From positions 852,001-916,000 of the forward strand of contig NZ_CP139304.1 in assembly GCF_034092415.1 (NCBI RefSeq): a DNA stretch of 64,000 nucleotides, given 5' to 3'. Of this stretch, positions 1 through 9,480 are shown piece by piece (the stretch's first letter is position 1; each line of letters opens with the position of its first letter). The notes beneath the pieces are model-generated. The model saw only the letters and a program-made list of their open reading frames with translations. It made no database searches and had not been told where the DNA came from. The position numbers and the translations under genes were made by a program. This stretch comes from Prochlorococcus sp. MIT 1341 (GTDB taxonomy: Bacteria > Cyanobacteriota > Cyanobacteriia > PCC-6307 > Cyanobiaceae).

Positions 1-1101
1 GTACTAAAAAGCGCGAATGTTTTCATAGTGACGGTACCAACTCCTATAGACTCCGCAAAAAAACCTGACTTCACCCCGCTAAAAGAGGCAAGTAAAACTG
101 TTGGGAAGGCATTAAAAGTAAGATCAGAAAATTTAAAAGAATCAGATGAAAACCTCAATCCATTGATCATCTACGAGAGTACTGTATATCCTGGTGCAAC
201 AGAAGAGATCTGTGTACCAATTCTTGAAAAAGAATCTAAACTAAAGTTCAATAAAGACTTTTTTTGTGGCTATAGCCCTGAGAGAATTAATCCCGGTGAC
301 ACAGTCCACAAGCTGACCACAATAACTAAAGTAACGAGTGGTAGCAATCCACAAGCTGCTGAATGGGTTGACAAGTTCTATCGTTCAATAATTAAAGCTG
401 GTACACACCTAGCTCCAAGCATAAAGGTGGCAGAAGCTGCAAAGGTAATAGAGAATACCCAAAGAGATCTAAATATCGCTTTGGTTAACGAGCTGGCAAT
501 AATCTTTCAAAAATTAGGAATAGATACACTCGACGTACTAGAAGCTGCTGGAACAAAATGGAATTTCCTACCTTTTAGGCCTGGGCTTGTAGGTGGACAC
601 TGTATAAGTGTCGACCCGTATTATTTAACTCACAAAGCTGAGCAAGTTGGCTATACCCCTCAAGTAGTTCTGTCTGGAAGGAGAATTAATGACAGTATGG
701 GGAATTGGGTTGTTCAGCAAATGGTTCTTGAAATGGCTAAAAGAGGGTTTAATCTAAGCACTTCAAAGGTATTAGTTTTAGGGTTATCTTTTAAAGAAAA
801 TTGTCCTGACATTCGCAATACTCGTGTAGTGGATGTAATTGAAGCCCTTTTTCACTATGGTATGAAAGCTGTAGTAGTGGATCCTTTGGTGAGCATCAAA
901 GAGGCTAAGGTCTGTTATGGCATTGATGTCCAGAAAAGTCTCCCGGAATCAACAAAGTTTCACGCAATAATCGCAGCAGTCGCTCATCAAGAATTCAAAT
1001 CTCTTTCTCAGAATAAATGGAAAAATCTTCTGCTTGAAAAAGGTATTTTAATTGACCTAAAAGGCATTACGCCTAGAGAACTGAACCCAATTCGCCTGTG
1101 A
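1..1101 (+). CDS. UDP-N-acetylhexosamine 6-dehydrogenase (TviB/WbpA-like), 5' truncated by window edge
   Basis: NAD-dependent UDP-glucose/GDP-mannose dehydrogenase family enzyme that oxidises C6 of a UDP-N-acetylhexosamine to a uronic acid for surface polysaccharide. The reading frame is open to base 1 and begins inside the conserved stretch [10 protein letters not shown], so the NAD-binding N-terminus lies outside the window and the GTG at 28 is not the true start. The catalytic cysteine is in [15 protein letters not shown] (Cys codon 601-603). [20 protein letters not shown] marks the C-terminal UDP-binding domain. Its stop overlaps the next gene (GTGA). The branch (GlcNAc/GalNAc rather than glucose) is judged from overall resemblance to TviB/WbpA; the exact substrate is inferred. 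Confidence 0.87.
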   Translation, partial: VLKSANVFIVTVPTPIDSAKKPDFTPLKEASKTVGKALKVRSENLKESDENLNPLIIYESTVYPGATEEICVPILEKESKLKFNKDFFCGYSPERINPGDTVHKLTTITKVTSGSNPQAAEWVDKFYRSIIKAGTHLAPSIKVAEAAKVIENTQRDLNIALVNELAIIFQKLGIDTLDVLEAAGTKWNFLPFRPGLVGGHCISVDPYYLTHKAEQVGYTPQVVLSGRRINDSMGNWVVQQMVLEMAKRGFNLSTSKVLVLGLSFKENCPDIRNTRVVDVIEALFHYGMKAVVVDPLVSIKEAKVCYGIDVQKSLPESTKFHAIIAAVAHQEFKSLSQNKWKNLLLEKGILIDLKGITPRELNPIRL

Positions 1102-2894
1102 TATATAATAACTTAAGTAGTGAAAGAACAACTAGAATTTTCTCAGAGAAGACCCCACTGAGAATCCTCCTAAAAACACTTTGGTCTCATCTAAGCAATA
1201 GAAGGCGTCGTCAAGTAGGCTTGTTAATTTTACTGATGTTGACCAGCAGCTTAGCTGAAATCATTAGCCTTGCTGCAGTATTACCTTTTCTCGCAGTTTT
1301 AGCAAATCCAGAAGAACTTTGGAGGCAAAAAATCGTCCAGCAGATAGCTCCTTTCCTTGGTTTTTTAGAACCAAGAGAGTTACTCTTACCAATCACAATT
1401 AGCTTTGCTTTAGCTGCAATAATTGCAGCAGCAATCAGATTATTAAACTTAAAGCTTAGAGATCAGTTCGCGTCAGCATTAGGCTCAGATATCAGCTGTG
1501 AAGCATACAACCGAACAATTTATCAGCCATATGCTGTTCATTTATCAAGAAATAGTAGCACAATGATTTCTGGAATGATAATTGACATAGATAGAACTGT
1601 TGGTCAAATATTTATTCCATCGCTTCAGCTATTAAGCTCACTCCTAATTATTATTGGCCTAGCTATTACCCTAATAGCCATAAACTGGGCAATCGCAATT
1701 GGGACAGGCTTTTTAATCGTTTTTGTATATTTATTTGCAGTGCAAATTGCAAAAAAACAACTTATAAGATTAGGCAAGGAAGAAGCCTTTCTTCAAAGGC
1801 AATTAATACAGGCACTACAAGAAAGTCTTGGGGCTATTCGAGAGATTTTACTAGATGGAAGTCAAGATCTATACACTAATTTATACAAGCAAACTGATAG
1901 GCCACTACGAAGAGCTGCTTGCAAAAGTGGGTTCTTAAGTGCATACCCACGGCTGGCATTGGAGCCAGTTGGCATGGTGGTAATTGCTGTGGCTGGATAC
2001 ATACTTGTCATTCAAGGAGGCGTAACTAAAGCCTTGCCTTTGTTAGGCGCACTTGCATTGGGAGCACAAAGGATCTTACCAATGGCCCAAAAAGTATACG
2101 AAGGCTGGGCTCAAGTTCGAACCAGCAAAGTTAATCTTGCCAATGTACTAAATCTTCTCAACCAGCCTCTTCCAATCAAAGCCAGAAACTCAGATCCTAC
2201 AAGTCTTAGTTTTTCAAAAAGCCTTAAGTTCAATAATGTCAGATTTAGCTACGGAGATAATTTCGGTGAAGTTCTAAAAGGCGTCAATATGGAAATATTT
2301 AAAGGCGAACGTATTGGTCTTGTTGGAGTGACCGGAAGCGGAAAAAGTACAACAATAGATCTTTTAATAGGCCTTCTAGTACCTAGTTCAGGGCAAATCC
2401 TATTAGACAATCAAGACTTGCATGAATTATCAAGCCCTGAAAGGTTAGCAGCGTGGAGAAGATCTATAGCCCATGTTCCTCAGAGCATTTATTTGATAGA
2501 TAGTTCTATTGCTGAAAACATCGCCTTTGGGGTACCTAAGCATTTGATTGATATCAAGAAGGTTAAAAAGGCAGCCGAAAAAGCAAAATTATCACGCTTT
2601 ATAAGTCAATGTCCGAATGGGTATTACACACACATAGGAGAGCGAGGGGTTCGCCTAAGCGGAGGGCAAAAACAGCGCATAGGTATAGCTAGGGCTATAT
2701 ATAAAGAAGCAAAGCTAATTGTATTCGACGAAGCAACCAGTGCCCTTGACACCCAAACCGAGCAGGAAGTGATGAGGTCCTTATATAGCTTAAGCTCTGA
2801 GTTAACAATAATACTCATCGCACATAGAGAATCAACGCTCAAGGGCTGTGACAAGATAATCAGAATAGCTAATGGGGTGGCAGAATATGAATAG
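1098..2894 (+). CDS. ABC transporter, fused permease and ATPase (PglK/MsbA-like polysaccharide flippase)
   Basis: A 598-residue half-transporter with an N-terminal membrane domain (about residues 30-330, several hydrophobic helices) and a C-terminal nucleotide-binding domain. Visible motifs are Walker [11 protein letters not shown] near residue 410, signature LSGGQKQR near 520 and Walker [13 protein letters not shown] near 540. It starts at a GTG that overlaps the stop of the upstream dehydrogenase, implying translational coupling. By family it should flip lipid-linked oligosaccharide across the inner membrane. The position between a sugar dehydrogenase and a Wzy-like protein supports that over drug or peptide export, but the substrate is inferred. 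Confidence 0.85.
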   Translation: MIYNNLSSERTTRIFSEKTPLRILLKTLWSHLSNRRRRQVGLLILLMLTSSLAEIISLAAVLPFLAVLANPEELWRQKIVQQIAPFLGFLEPRELLLPITISFALAAIIAAAIRLLNLKLRDQFASALGSDISCEAYNRTIYQPYAVHLSRNSSTMISGMIIDIDRTVGQIFIPSLQLLSSLLIIIGLAITLIAINWAIAIGTGFLIVFVYLFAVQIAKKQLIRLGKEEAFLQRQLIQALQESLGAIREILLDGSQDLYTNLYKQTDRPLRRAACKSGFLSAYPRLALEPVGMVVIAVAGYILVIQGGVTKALPLLGALALGAQRILPMAQKVYEGWAQVRTSKVNLANVLNLLNQPLPIKARNSDPTSLSFSKSLKFNNVRFSYGDNFGEVLKGVNMEIFKGERIGLVGVTGSGKSTTIDLLIGLLVPSSGQILLDNQDLHELSSPERLAAWRRSIAHVPQSIYLIDSSIAENIAFGVPKHLIDIKKVKKAAEKAKLSRFISQCPNGYYTHIGERGVRLSGGQKQRIGIARAIYKEAKLIVFDEATSALDTQTEQEVMRSLYSLSSELTIILIAHRESTLKGCDKIIRIANGVAEYE

Positions 2895-3004
2895 CACTGT
2901 GATCAGGGACAAAAGATTATGTTAGGCATGGTATTTTTGAAACAAATAATGCAATTGTTAGCTAGAAAAGTCCACATCAATCTGACAATCAAACTACATT
3001 ACTA

Positions 3005-4075
3005 ATGCTTCCATACTTCTTGGTATGGGCTTACTTAGGGGCCCAAGCTGTTACTGAAAAAGGACGTTGGTCTCAAAATACCATATTACGTTTAATCATA
3101 TTTTTTACAATTTTAATAGGCTGTCGTCATGAAGTAGGAGGGGATTGGTTCAACTACGTGCGCGAATTAGGGTATTTAAAGCAAGAAGATTTCCCTACAT
3201 TTAGTGAATTCATAAAATTACCCGAACAAGGATTTTACCTTCTCTCATGGATAGGTGCAAATTGGTTCGGTGAAATTTACTTGGTAAATCTAATCAGTGC
3301 TTTTGTCTTCTCGTTAGGTCTTATTCTCTTCTGTAATGATCAACCAAAGCCATGGCTAGCACTTCTCACTGCATTCCCCTACTTAGTTATAGTTGTAGCA
3401 ATGGGCTATACCCGTCAAGGTTTAGCGGTTGGCGTGGAAATGATTGCAATATTAGCCCTACAAAAAGAAAAGTTATTAACATTTCTTGGGTGGATTTCAT
3501 TTGGCTCTATTTTCCACAGAACAATTCTAGCTATTCTTCTACTGCCAGCAGTTACTATTAGTCCTTCTCTAAAGTTTTCCAAGCTAGTTCGCACAGCTCT
3601 TCTTGTTCTTGCGTCTTACGGACTTTATGTCAAGGTATTCGAACCAATATTCCATAAGTGGCTACTTTATTACGCAGCAATGGAGTCTCAAGGTGCATAT
3701 ATTCGAGTTGGGATTTGTTTATTCTATGCACTTATATTTCTACTTACTCAAAACAGATATCAACTATCGAATTTATCTCTTCGCATTTGGAGAATACTTG
3801 CACTTGGAGCAGTGGCTGCTGCAATAGGGCTTCTAGTTGGTCTACCTAGCACAATGGTTGATCGTATGGCTCTTTATCTCATCCCATTGCAAATGGTGGT
3901 AGCTAGCCACCTTCCTTTCCAAGGCACTTTTAGGCTCTCACCATCTCTATGGACCAAAATACTTGCTCTTATTTCGCTATTAATCCTTACCGTGTGGATT
4001 TCTCTAGGCACTTACTCTATGTTTTGGGTCCCATACAAAAACTTTCTACTCCCTTTATACCTGCTCCCTATATAG
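3005..4075 (+). CDS. EpsG/Wzy-like polysaccharide polymerase (integral membrane)
   Basis: A 356-residue, almost entirely hydrophobic protein with about ten membrane spans. The N-terminal motif GCRHEVGGDWFNY is characteristic of the EpsG family of polysaccharide polymerases. The ATG at 3005 lies 110 bp after the flippase gene. Its likely job is joining repeat units at the periplasmic face, consistent with the neighbouring flippase and glycosyltransferase. Family assignment rests on that motif and the membrane topology; sequence outside the motif is poorly conserved in such proteins. Confidence 0.75.
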   Translation: MLPYFLVWAYLGAQAVTEKGRWSQNTILRLIIFFTILIGCRHEVGGDWFNYVRELGYLKQEDFPTFSEFIKLPEQGFYLLSWIGANWFGEIYLVNLISAFVFSLGLILFCNDQPKPWLALLTAFPYLVIVVAMGYTRQGLAVGVEMIAILALQKEKLLTFLGWISFGSIFHRTILAILLLPAVTISPSLKFSKLVRTALLVLASYGLYVKVFEPIFHKWLLYYAAMESQGAYIRVGICLFYALIFLLTQNRYQLSNLSLRIWRILALGAVAAAIGLLVGLPSTMVDRMALYLIPLQMVVASHLPFQGTFRLSPSLWTKILALISLLILTVWISLGTYSMFWVPYKNFLLPLYLLPI

Positions 4076-4082
4076 TTTTTTA

Positions 4083-6026
4083 ATGTGTGGCATTACTGGC
4101 CTTTGGCTTTTTAATCAAAATCAAGGCACTGACCTAAAAGAAACGGTCAGGAAGATGACAGAGGCTCTATCCCATCGAGGCCCAGATGACTCAGGTGTTT
4201 GGGTAGATGAATCATTAGGGATTGGATTAGGCCATAGACGCCTATCAATTATGGACCTTTCTCATGCTGGGCATCAACCGATGGCAAGTCAAAGCCGTCG
4301 TTTCATAATCGTTTTCAATGGAGAGATCTACAACCACATTGAGTTACGTTCTCAAATTGAAGTCAAATTAGAAGGAAAAAAACAATGGATAGGGAATTCG
4401 GATACTGAAACCTTGCTAGCAAGCATAGAAGTATTTGGTCTCAAAGAAGCATTGAAGTTAAGCAAAGGGATGTTTGCCTTTGCCTTATGGGACAGGGAAA
4501 ATAAAAACCTTTTACTAGCTAGAGATAGGTTTGGGGAAAAACCAATTTATTGGGGTTTACTTAATGATCTTGGTATTGCGTTCTCATCAGAAATCTCGGC
4601 ACTTCGTAGAGTTAATTCTTTTTCAAACCCATTAGATGAAGATGCAATTAAGAGCTATATGCATCTTGGTTATATACCAGCACCTCAATGTATTTACAAG
4701 GGCCTAAAGCAACTTCCTCCCGGTCATATTGTAGAGATCAAGGCTAACTCTTATGATAATGCTCCTGAAATTTTACCAAAACCTATTGCATGGTGGGAAA
4801 CAAGTATAGAAGCTTTTAATCAACAAATATATTTAAAAAAAAACAAGGCTTCTTCTCCTTTGGAACACAAAATTAAATCTCTGAAAGAATTATTACAAGA
4901 AGCAGTTCGACTACAATCAATATCAGATGTACCTATTGGCTGTTTCTTATCTGGTGGAATTGATTCTTCTTTGATCACAGCTCTACTGCAAGAAAGCAAT
5001 TCCACTAAGGTTCGCAGTTTAACTATTTCTTTTCCTGATGAGCCTAAATTTAATGAAGCTTCTTATGCAAACTCCATTGCCAACTATCTGGGAACAAATC
5101 ATACCGAAATACCTTTAACTTCTAAAGATGCACAATCATTAATTCCTTCACTCCCTAACATATATTCAGAACCATTCGCAGATTCCTCGCAGGTGCCTAC
5201 ACACCTCTTATGCCGTGAAGCTAGACAATCAGGATTAACGGTTGCTTTAACTGGTGATGGTGCTGATGAATTATTTGGAGGGTACAACCGACATCGCCTG
5301 GCTCCATTAATTCATCGCAGAATTGGGTTTCTCGCTCCCCCGTTTCGAAGAGTTTTACAGACTGCGATCGAACATGCCCCTTTTAAACTACTTGGAATAT
5401 CTTCAGATGGGCTAGCTCAACAAAAGCGCCAGAAACTATCAGCAGCTATTGGTGCAGCAAATTCTTTAGAAGCATTGCATACCGTTTTACTAGACTCCAT
5501 GCCAAGTGAAAAAGGTAGCAAGGGAACCATGTCTCATCTCCCGAATGCTGGCAGCCCTGAGGAACAAATAATGCTCGCCGACCTTATAAATTACCTACCC
5601 TTCGACATCCTAGTAAAAGTAGACAGAGCCGCGATGGCAGTAGGTCTTGAGACAAGAGCACCCTTTTTAGACCCTATGGTTGCAAAAGCTGCCTGGGGAC
5701 TACCGTTAGCATGCAAAATCTACAAAAAGAATGGAAAGACGATAGGTAAGTGGGCTTTAAAAGAACTTCTCAAAGACTATCTACCAAAGGAGCTTTTTGA
5801 AAGACCAAAAGCTGGGTTTGCGATGCCTATTGGCAGCTGGCTTCGAGGGCCTTTAAAAGATTGGGCAAATGATCTTCTCAACCCAACAATTGTCAAAAGA
5901 AATGGTTGGTTTGATCCCTCTGAAATAAATCTCCTTTGGGAACAGCATCTTTCTGAAAATTATGATCATATAAACCGCCTATGGCCTGTATTAATGGCGC
6001 ATGCTTGGTTAGAAAGATGGGAATGA
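4083..6026 (+). CDS. asnB: Asparagine synthetase (glutamine-hydrolysing), polysaccharide-locus type
   Basis: A 647-residue class II glutamine amidotransferase. It begins MCGITG, so Cys2 is the nucleophile after Met removal. The synthetase domain carries the ATP-pyrophosphatase loop FLSGGIDSS near residue 290 and the downstream motif LTGDGADELFGGY. Full length for the family. It sits seven bases after the Wzy-like gene. AsnB homologues inside O-antigen or exopolysaccharide loci are often thought to amidate uronic acids; with a uronic-acid-forming dehydrogenase nearby, that role is plausible here, though ordinary asparagine synthesis cannot be excluded. Its stop overlaps the start of a 35-codon frame (ATGA). 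Confidence 0.92.
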   Translation: MCGITGLWLFNQNQGTDLKETVRKMTEALSHRGPDDSGVWVDESLGIGLGHRRLSIMDLSHAGHQPMASQSRRFIIVFNGEIYNHIELRSQIEVKLEGKKQWIGNSDTETLLASIEVFGLKEALKLSKGMFAFALWDRENKNLLLARDRFGEKPIYWGLLNDLGIAFSSEISALRRVNSFSNPLDEDAIKSYMHLGYIPAPQCIYKGLKQLPPGHIVEIKANSYDNAPEILPKPIAWWETSIEAFNQQIYLKKNKASSPLEHKIKSLKELLQEAVRLQSISDVPIGCFLSGGIDSSLITALLQESNSTKVRSLTISFPDEPKFNEASYANSIANYLGTNHTEIPLTSKDAQSLIPSLPNIYSEPFADSSQVPTHLLCREARQSGLTVALTGDGADELFGGYNRHRLAPLIHRRIGFLAPPFRRVLQTAIEHAPFKLLGISSDGLAQQKRQKLSAAIGAANSLEALHTVLLDSMPSEKGSKGTMSHLPNAGSPEEQIMLADLINYLPFDILVKVDRAAMAVGLETRAPFLDPMVAKAAWGLPLACKIYKKNGKTIGKWALKELLKDYLPKELFERPKAGFAMPIGSWLRGPLKDWANDLLNPTIVKRNGWFDPSEINLLWEQHLSENYDHINRLWPVLMAHAWLERWE

Positions 6027-6130
6027 AACTAATAAAAGCAAAAAAATTCATTCTTTTCTCAGTACCGCATCCCTTCGAGGAGACATCAAGAGGCATCTCT
6101 TCAACTTTTTCAAAAGAGATTTTTGATTGA
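6023..6130 (+). CDS. Possible small coupled ORF or gene remnant, 35 codons
   Basis: The ATG at 6023 overlaps the asnB stop as ATGA. The frame runs 35 codons to a TGA at 6128-6130, one base before the ATG of the next glycosyltransferase. It begins MKLIKAKKFILFSVPHPFEE and I recognise no family. The tight junctions on both sides suggest translation through the operon, either of a genuine small peptide or of a decayed gene between asnB and the glycosyltransferase. Evidence is positional only. Confidence 0.35.
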   Translation: MKLIKAKKFILFSVPHPFEETSRGISSTFSKEIFD

Positions 6131-6131
6131 C

Positions 6132-7313
6132 ATGCCTAGAGTACTACTTGTAGCAAATACCAGTTGGTATATATACAACTTCAGATTCCCCTTGTTACTG
6201 GATCTCCGTAAAAAAGGGTACAATGTTTCTGTTGTTGCACCTCATGACAAATATACAAATGCAATTGAAAAAGAAGGCTTCAAAGTTATCAATTGGGAAG
6301 TTTCTCGCAGCTCAGTGAACCCCTTTATCGAAGCAAAAGCACTCTTAAACCTCATAAAAATATATCGGCGTAATAAACCAGACTTAGTTCATCACTTTAC
6401 TATTAAAGCGTGTCTGTATGGAACCATATCTGCGAAGTTATCAAGAGTATATCGAGTTATAAATGCTGTAACCGGCCTTGGGCATATTTTCCTAGGTAAA
6501 CGCAAGCGTCATCAAATCCTTCGGCGAAGCTTAGAGCCTATTTACAGAGGCGTTTTCAAAGCCAGAAGATCAACTGTAGTCTTCCAAAATGCAGATGACC
6601 AAGAAAAACTAATTCAACTAGGAATTACAAATACTGAAAATTCAAGGCTAATCCATGGATCAGGAGTTGATATTGAAAAATTTAAGCCCCTTAAAGATTC
6701 AGCAGGACTTTTTCAAGACCCTATACAAATACTATTTCCTTCAAGACTAATAAAACAAAAAGGGCTTCTAGAAGTCCTTGAAGCATGCAAAACTTTATGG
6801 TCTGAGAATTGCAACTTTGAATTACTCCTTGCGGGTGATCTAGATAAAAGTAATCACAGCTCGCTATCTAGAGAAGAAATTGCCGTTTTACAAACACAAT
6901 CCAAAATCCGTTGTCTTGGTCATGTTCGCGACATGCGAACACTTTATGCATCATGTGATCTGGTAGTTCTTCCGTCTTGGAGGGAAGGCTTATCCAGGTC
7001 TCTTATCGAGGCAGCTTCAATGGAACGACCAATTATCACTACTGATACTCCTGGATGTAGAGATGTTGTAGACCATGGACGCTCAGGATTAATAGTGCCC
7101 CTTAGAGATGCACGTGCACTAACCCTAGCCATTCGTCTCCTTATCGAGAACCCTGATCTTGCACGTAAATTTGGAAAAGCAGCACGACAAAAAGTTATGG
7201 CTGAATTTCAAGTTTCAATTATAAATGAAAGAACTCTCGAACAATATGAATACCTACTTAATAAGCCTATTAAGAGAAAAAATAGTGAATGGTTTTTACC
7301 TTCGCCAAGATAA
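6132..7313 (+). CDS. Glycosyltransferase family 4 (PglA/WbpU-like)
   Basis: A 393-residue GT-B glycosyltransferase. The N-terminal acceptor domain begins MPRVLLVANTSWYIYNFRFP. The C-terminal domain has FPSRLIKQKG and the donor-site region LPSWREGLSRSLIEAASMER. I place the start at ATG 6132 rather than at the in-frame TTG nine bases upstream, because homologues begin right at the Rossmann strand. Predicted to transfer a sugar to a lipid-linked intermediate on the cytoplasmic face. It resembles transferases that act on undecaprenyl-diphosphate-linked GalNAc or FucNAc, but donor and acceptor are not determinable from sequence. Confidence 0.85.
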   Translation: MPRVLLVANTSWYIYNFRFPLLLDLRKKGYNVSVVAPHDKYTNAIEKEGFKVINWEVSRSSVNPFIEAKALLNLIKIYRRNKPDLVHHFTIKACLYGTISAKLSRVYRVINAVTGLGHIFLGKRKRHQILRRSLEPIYRGVFKARRSTVVFQNADDQEKLIQLGITNTENSRLIHGSGVDIEKFKPLKDSAGLFQDPIQILFPSRLIKQKGLLEVLEACKTLWSENCNFELLLAGDLDKSNHSSLSREEIAVLQTQSKIRCLGHVRDMRTLYASCDLVVLPSWREGLSRSLIEAASMERPIITTDTPGCRDVVDHGRSGLIVPLRDARALTLAIRLLIENPDLARKFGKAARQKVMAEFQVSIINERTLEQYEYLLNKPIKRKNSEWFLPSPR

Positions 7314-7322
7314 GCAGACTTT

Positions 7323-8087
7323 ATGGCCTATATCCTCAGCAAAATTCTCCCATTGTTAATAATGCCACTTGGCTTAAGTTTAACACTCTTATTTGTTGCA
7401 GTTTTCTCTAGGAAAAGAAAGGTGATAATCTCATCTTTGCTAATTCTTTGGAGCTTCTCAACAGGAATAATTAGCTCAACTATATTTCAATTTGTCGAAT
7501 CTCCTTGGAAAAGAAGAAGCATAAACAATGCACCTTTGGCAGATGCAATTGTTGTTTTAAGTGGGTCACTTCATCCGGCTCCAGGGGCTGATCAAATCGT
7601 CGAATGGAGTGACCCTGATCGTTTCACAGCTGGAGTACAACTTTATAAAGCTACTAAAGCTCCAAGAATTTTATTTACTGGAGGAGTTAATCCCTTTTAC
7701 CCAGCTTTATCACCCGAAGGCCAAATTTATATACAAGAAGCTCGACTAATTGGAATACCCGCTAGGGCATTGCAAACCACTCCACCTGTAAGAAATACCG
7801 CTGAAGAAGCTTCGGCTATTAAAGAACTAATAAAAAATTCAGACTATCCTTTAAGCACAAGGGTTCTACTCGTAACAAGCGCCTTCCATATGCAGCGAGC
7901 CAAAAGGCTATTTGAACAACAAGGCTTAGTCGTTCTTCCATTCCCAGTGGACTTCAAAACAAAAGGGAAATGGGCGGGGAGCCGATGGGAAGACCCACTT
8001 CAGTGGATTCCTAATGCAAGCTCTCTAAATTTGAGCACAATTGCACTACGCGAAATGATTGGGCGTATTGTTTACAGAGCCTGGTGA
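7323..8087 (+). CDS. ElyC/SanA/YdcF family protein (DUF218)
   Basis: A 254-residue protein with two N-terminal membrane segments (about residues 1-60) followed by a DUF218 domain. Visible motifs are DAIVVLSGS, RILFTGG, PPVRNTAEEA and LLVTSAFHMQRAKRLFEQQG. In E. coli, ElyC is linked to envelope integrity and undecaprenyl-phosphate use. The place at the end of a polysaccharide operon, nine bases after the glycosyltransferase, fits an envelope role. The biochemical activity is unknown. Confidence 0.85.
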   Translation: MAYILSKILPLLIMPLGLSLTLLFVAVFSRKRKVIISSLLILWSFSTGIISSTIFQFVESPWKRRSINNAPLADAIVVLSGSLHPAPGADQIVEWSDPDRFTAGVQLYKATKAPRILFTGGVNPFYPALSPEGQIYIQEARLIGIPARALQTTPPVRNTAEEASAIKELIKNSDYPLSTRVLLVTSAFHMQRAKRLFEQQGLVVLPFPVDFKTKGKWAGSRWEDPLQWIPNASSLNLSTIALREMIGRIVYRAW

Positions 8088-8142
8088 TCTCTTCTCAATT
8101 AATGAACTTTACTAAGGCACTTTTCACAACCGCAGGAGAGAT

Positions 8143-9480
8143 GTGAGCCAGCTCAGAAAACTCAGAGGAATGGTTGATCTGTTACCTAAACAGACTTCAA
8201 TCTGGCAACAAGTAGAAGCCATAGCCCGGGCACACTTCATTCGCGCAGGTATCAAAGAAATTCGAACTCCTTTACTTGAAGCAACCGAATTATTTTCTCG
8301 TGGGATTGGAGAAGAAACAGACGTTGTAGGGAAAGAGATGTATTCATTCTCAGATAGAGGAGATAGATCTTGTACTCTCCGCCCTGAAGGGACAGCATCC
8401 GTAGTAAGGGCTGTCTTGGAGAATGGACTACTTAGTCAAGGCATTCAACGCCTCTGGTATGGAGGGCCAATGTTTAGATATGAACGTCCACAAGCAGGAA
8501 GACAGCGACAATTCCATCAAATAGGAGTCGAATACATTGGCCTCAACCAAGCTAGAAGCGATGCTGAGGTTATTGCTATTGCATGGAATCTTCTAAAAGA
8601 TCTTGGCCTCAGTGAATTAACACTGGAAATGAATAGTCTTGGCAACACAGAAGATCGCAGAAACTTTCGTAATCAACTTTTTGAATGGCTGCACTTACGA
8701 CAATCGCAATTAGATCCTGACTCCCAAAAAAGATTATTTAAAAACCCTTTGAGAATTCTGGATAGCAAAAACGCTCAAACTCAATCATTACTAAAAAATG
8801 CGCCCAAACTAAAAGACTCCCTTTCAGAAGAAAGTCAGATTCGTTTTAAGAGCGTTCAAGAACATCTTCAAGAGTTAGGAATCCCCTTCAAACTGAATGA
8901 GCGCCTAGTAAGAGGGCTCGATTACTACGACCACACAGCTTTTGAAGTCACTAGTGATCAACTAGGGGCGCAGGCCACTGTATGTGGTGGAGGTAGATAC
9001 AACAGATTAGTCGAACAACTTGGTGGCCCACCCACTGCAGCTATTGGATGGGCTATTGGAATTGAAAGGCTAATTCTTTTAATTGAAGAATCTTCGCGAG
9101 AAAATCCATCAAGCAAAGCGACCTTACTCACAAAAGAACTCCCTCCTGATATCTTTGTGGTGAACAAAGGTAAGGATGCTGAAAAAAAAGCTTTAGTGAT
9201 CTCGCAAAAATTAAGAGAAAGAGGATTTAAAGTTGAATTGGACTGCTCTAGTGCAGCATTTGGCAAGCAATTTAAAAGGGCGAACCGTAGTGGGGCAAAA
9301 TGGGCGTTAGTGATAGGAGATGATGAGGTGAAAGCTGGTAAAGCTCCTCTAAAGCTTCTTCAAAATTCATCAGAAAAAGAAGAGCTTTTAAAAAATGGAC
9401 AATTACACCCTTTGGATGATCTGGAAAGCATCATGAACACCTTGCTTGCAAATGAATTACAAAACAACAAAACTACTTAG
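8143..9480 (+). CDS. hisS: Histidyl-tRNA synthetase
   Basis: A 445-residue class II aminoacyl-tRNA synthetase. Visible features are motif 2 [20 protein letters not shown], the histidine-specific [12 protein letters not shown], and motif 3 [15 protein letters not shown], followed by an anticodon-binding domain (about residues 345-430). The GTG at 8143 is preceded by an AGGAG ribosome binding site at 8134-8138 and gives the expected N-terminus [14 protein letters not shown]. The next gene begins at the base after its stop. Confidence 0.96.
   Translation: MSQLRKLRGMVDLLPKQTSIWQQVEAIARAHFIRAGIKEIRTPLLEATELFSRGIGEETDVVGKEMYSFSDRGDRSCTLRPEGTASVVRAVLENGLLSQGIQRLWYGGPMFRYERPQAGRQRQFHQIGVEYIGLNQARSDAEVIAIAWNLLKDLGLSELTLEMNSLGNTEDRRNFRNQLFEWLHLRQSQLDPDSQKRLFKNPLRILDSKNAQTQSLLKNAPKLKDSLSEESQIRFKSVQEHLQELGIPFKLNERLVRGLDYYDHTAFEVTSDQLGAQATVCGGGRYNRLVEQLGGPPTAAIGWAIGIERLILLIEESSRENPSSKATLLTKELPPDIFVVNKGKDAEKKALVISQKLRERGFKVELDCSSAAFGKQFKRANRSGAKWALVIGDDEVKAGKAPLKLLQNSSEKEELLKNGQLHPLDDLESIMNTLLANELQNNKTT

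Noticed and set aside
1211-1396. Antisense frame within the ABC flippase gene, and many similar shadow frames across the window
   Set aside because: They lie fully inside well-supported genes on the other strand or in another frame and show no family motif.
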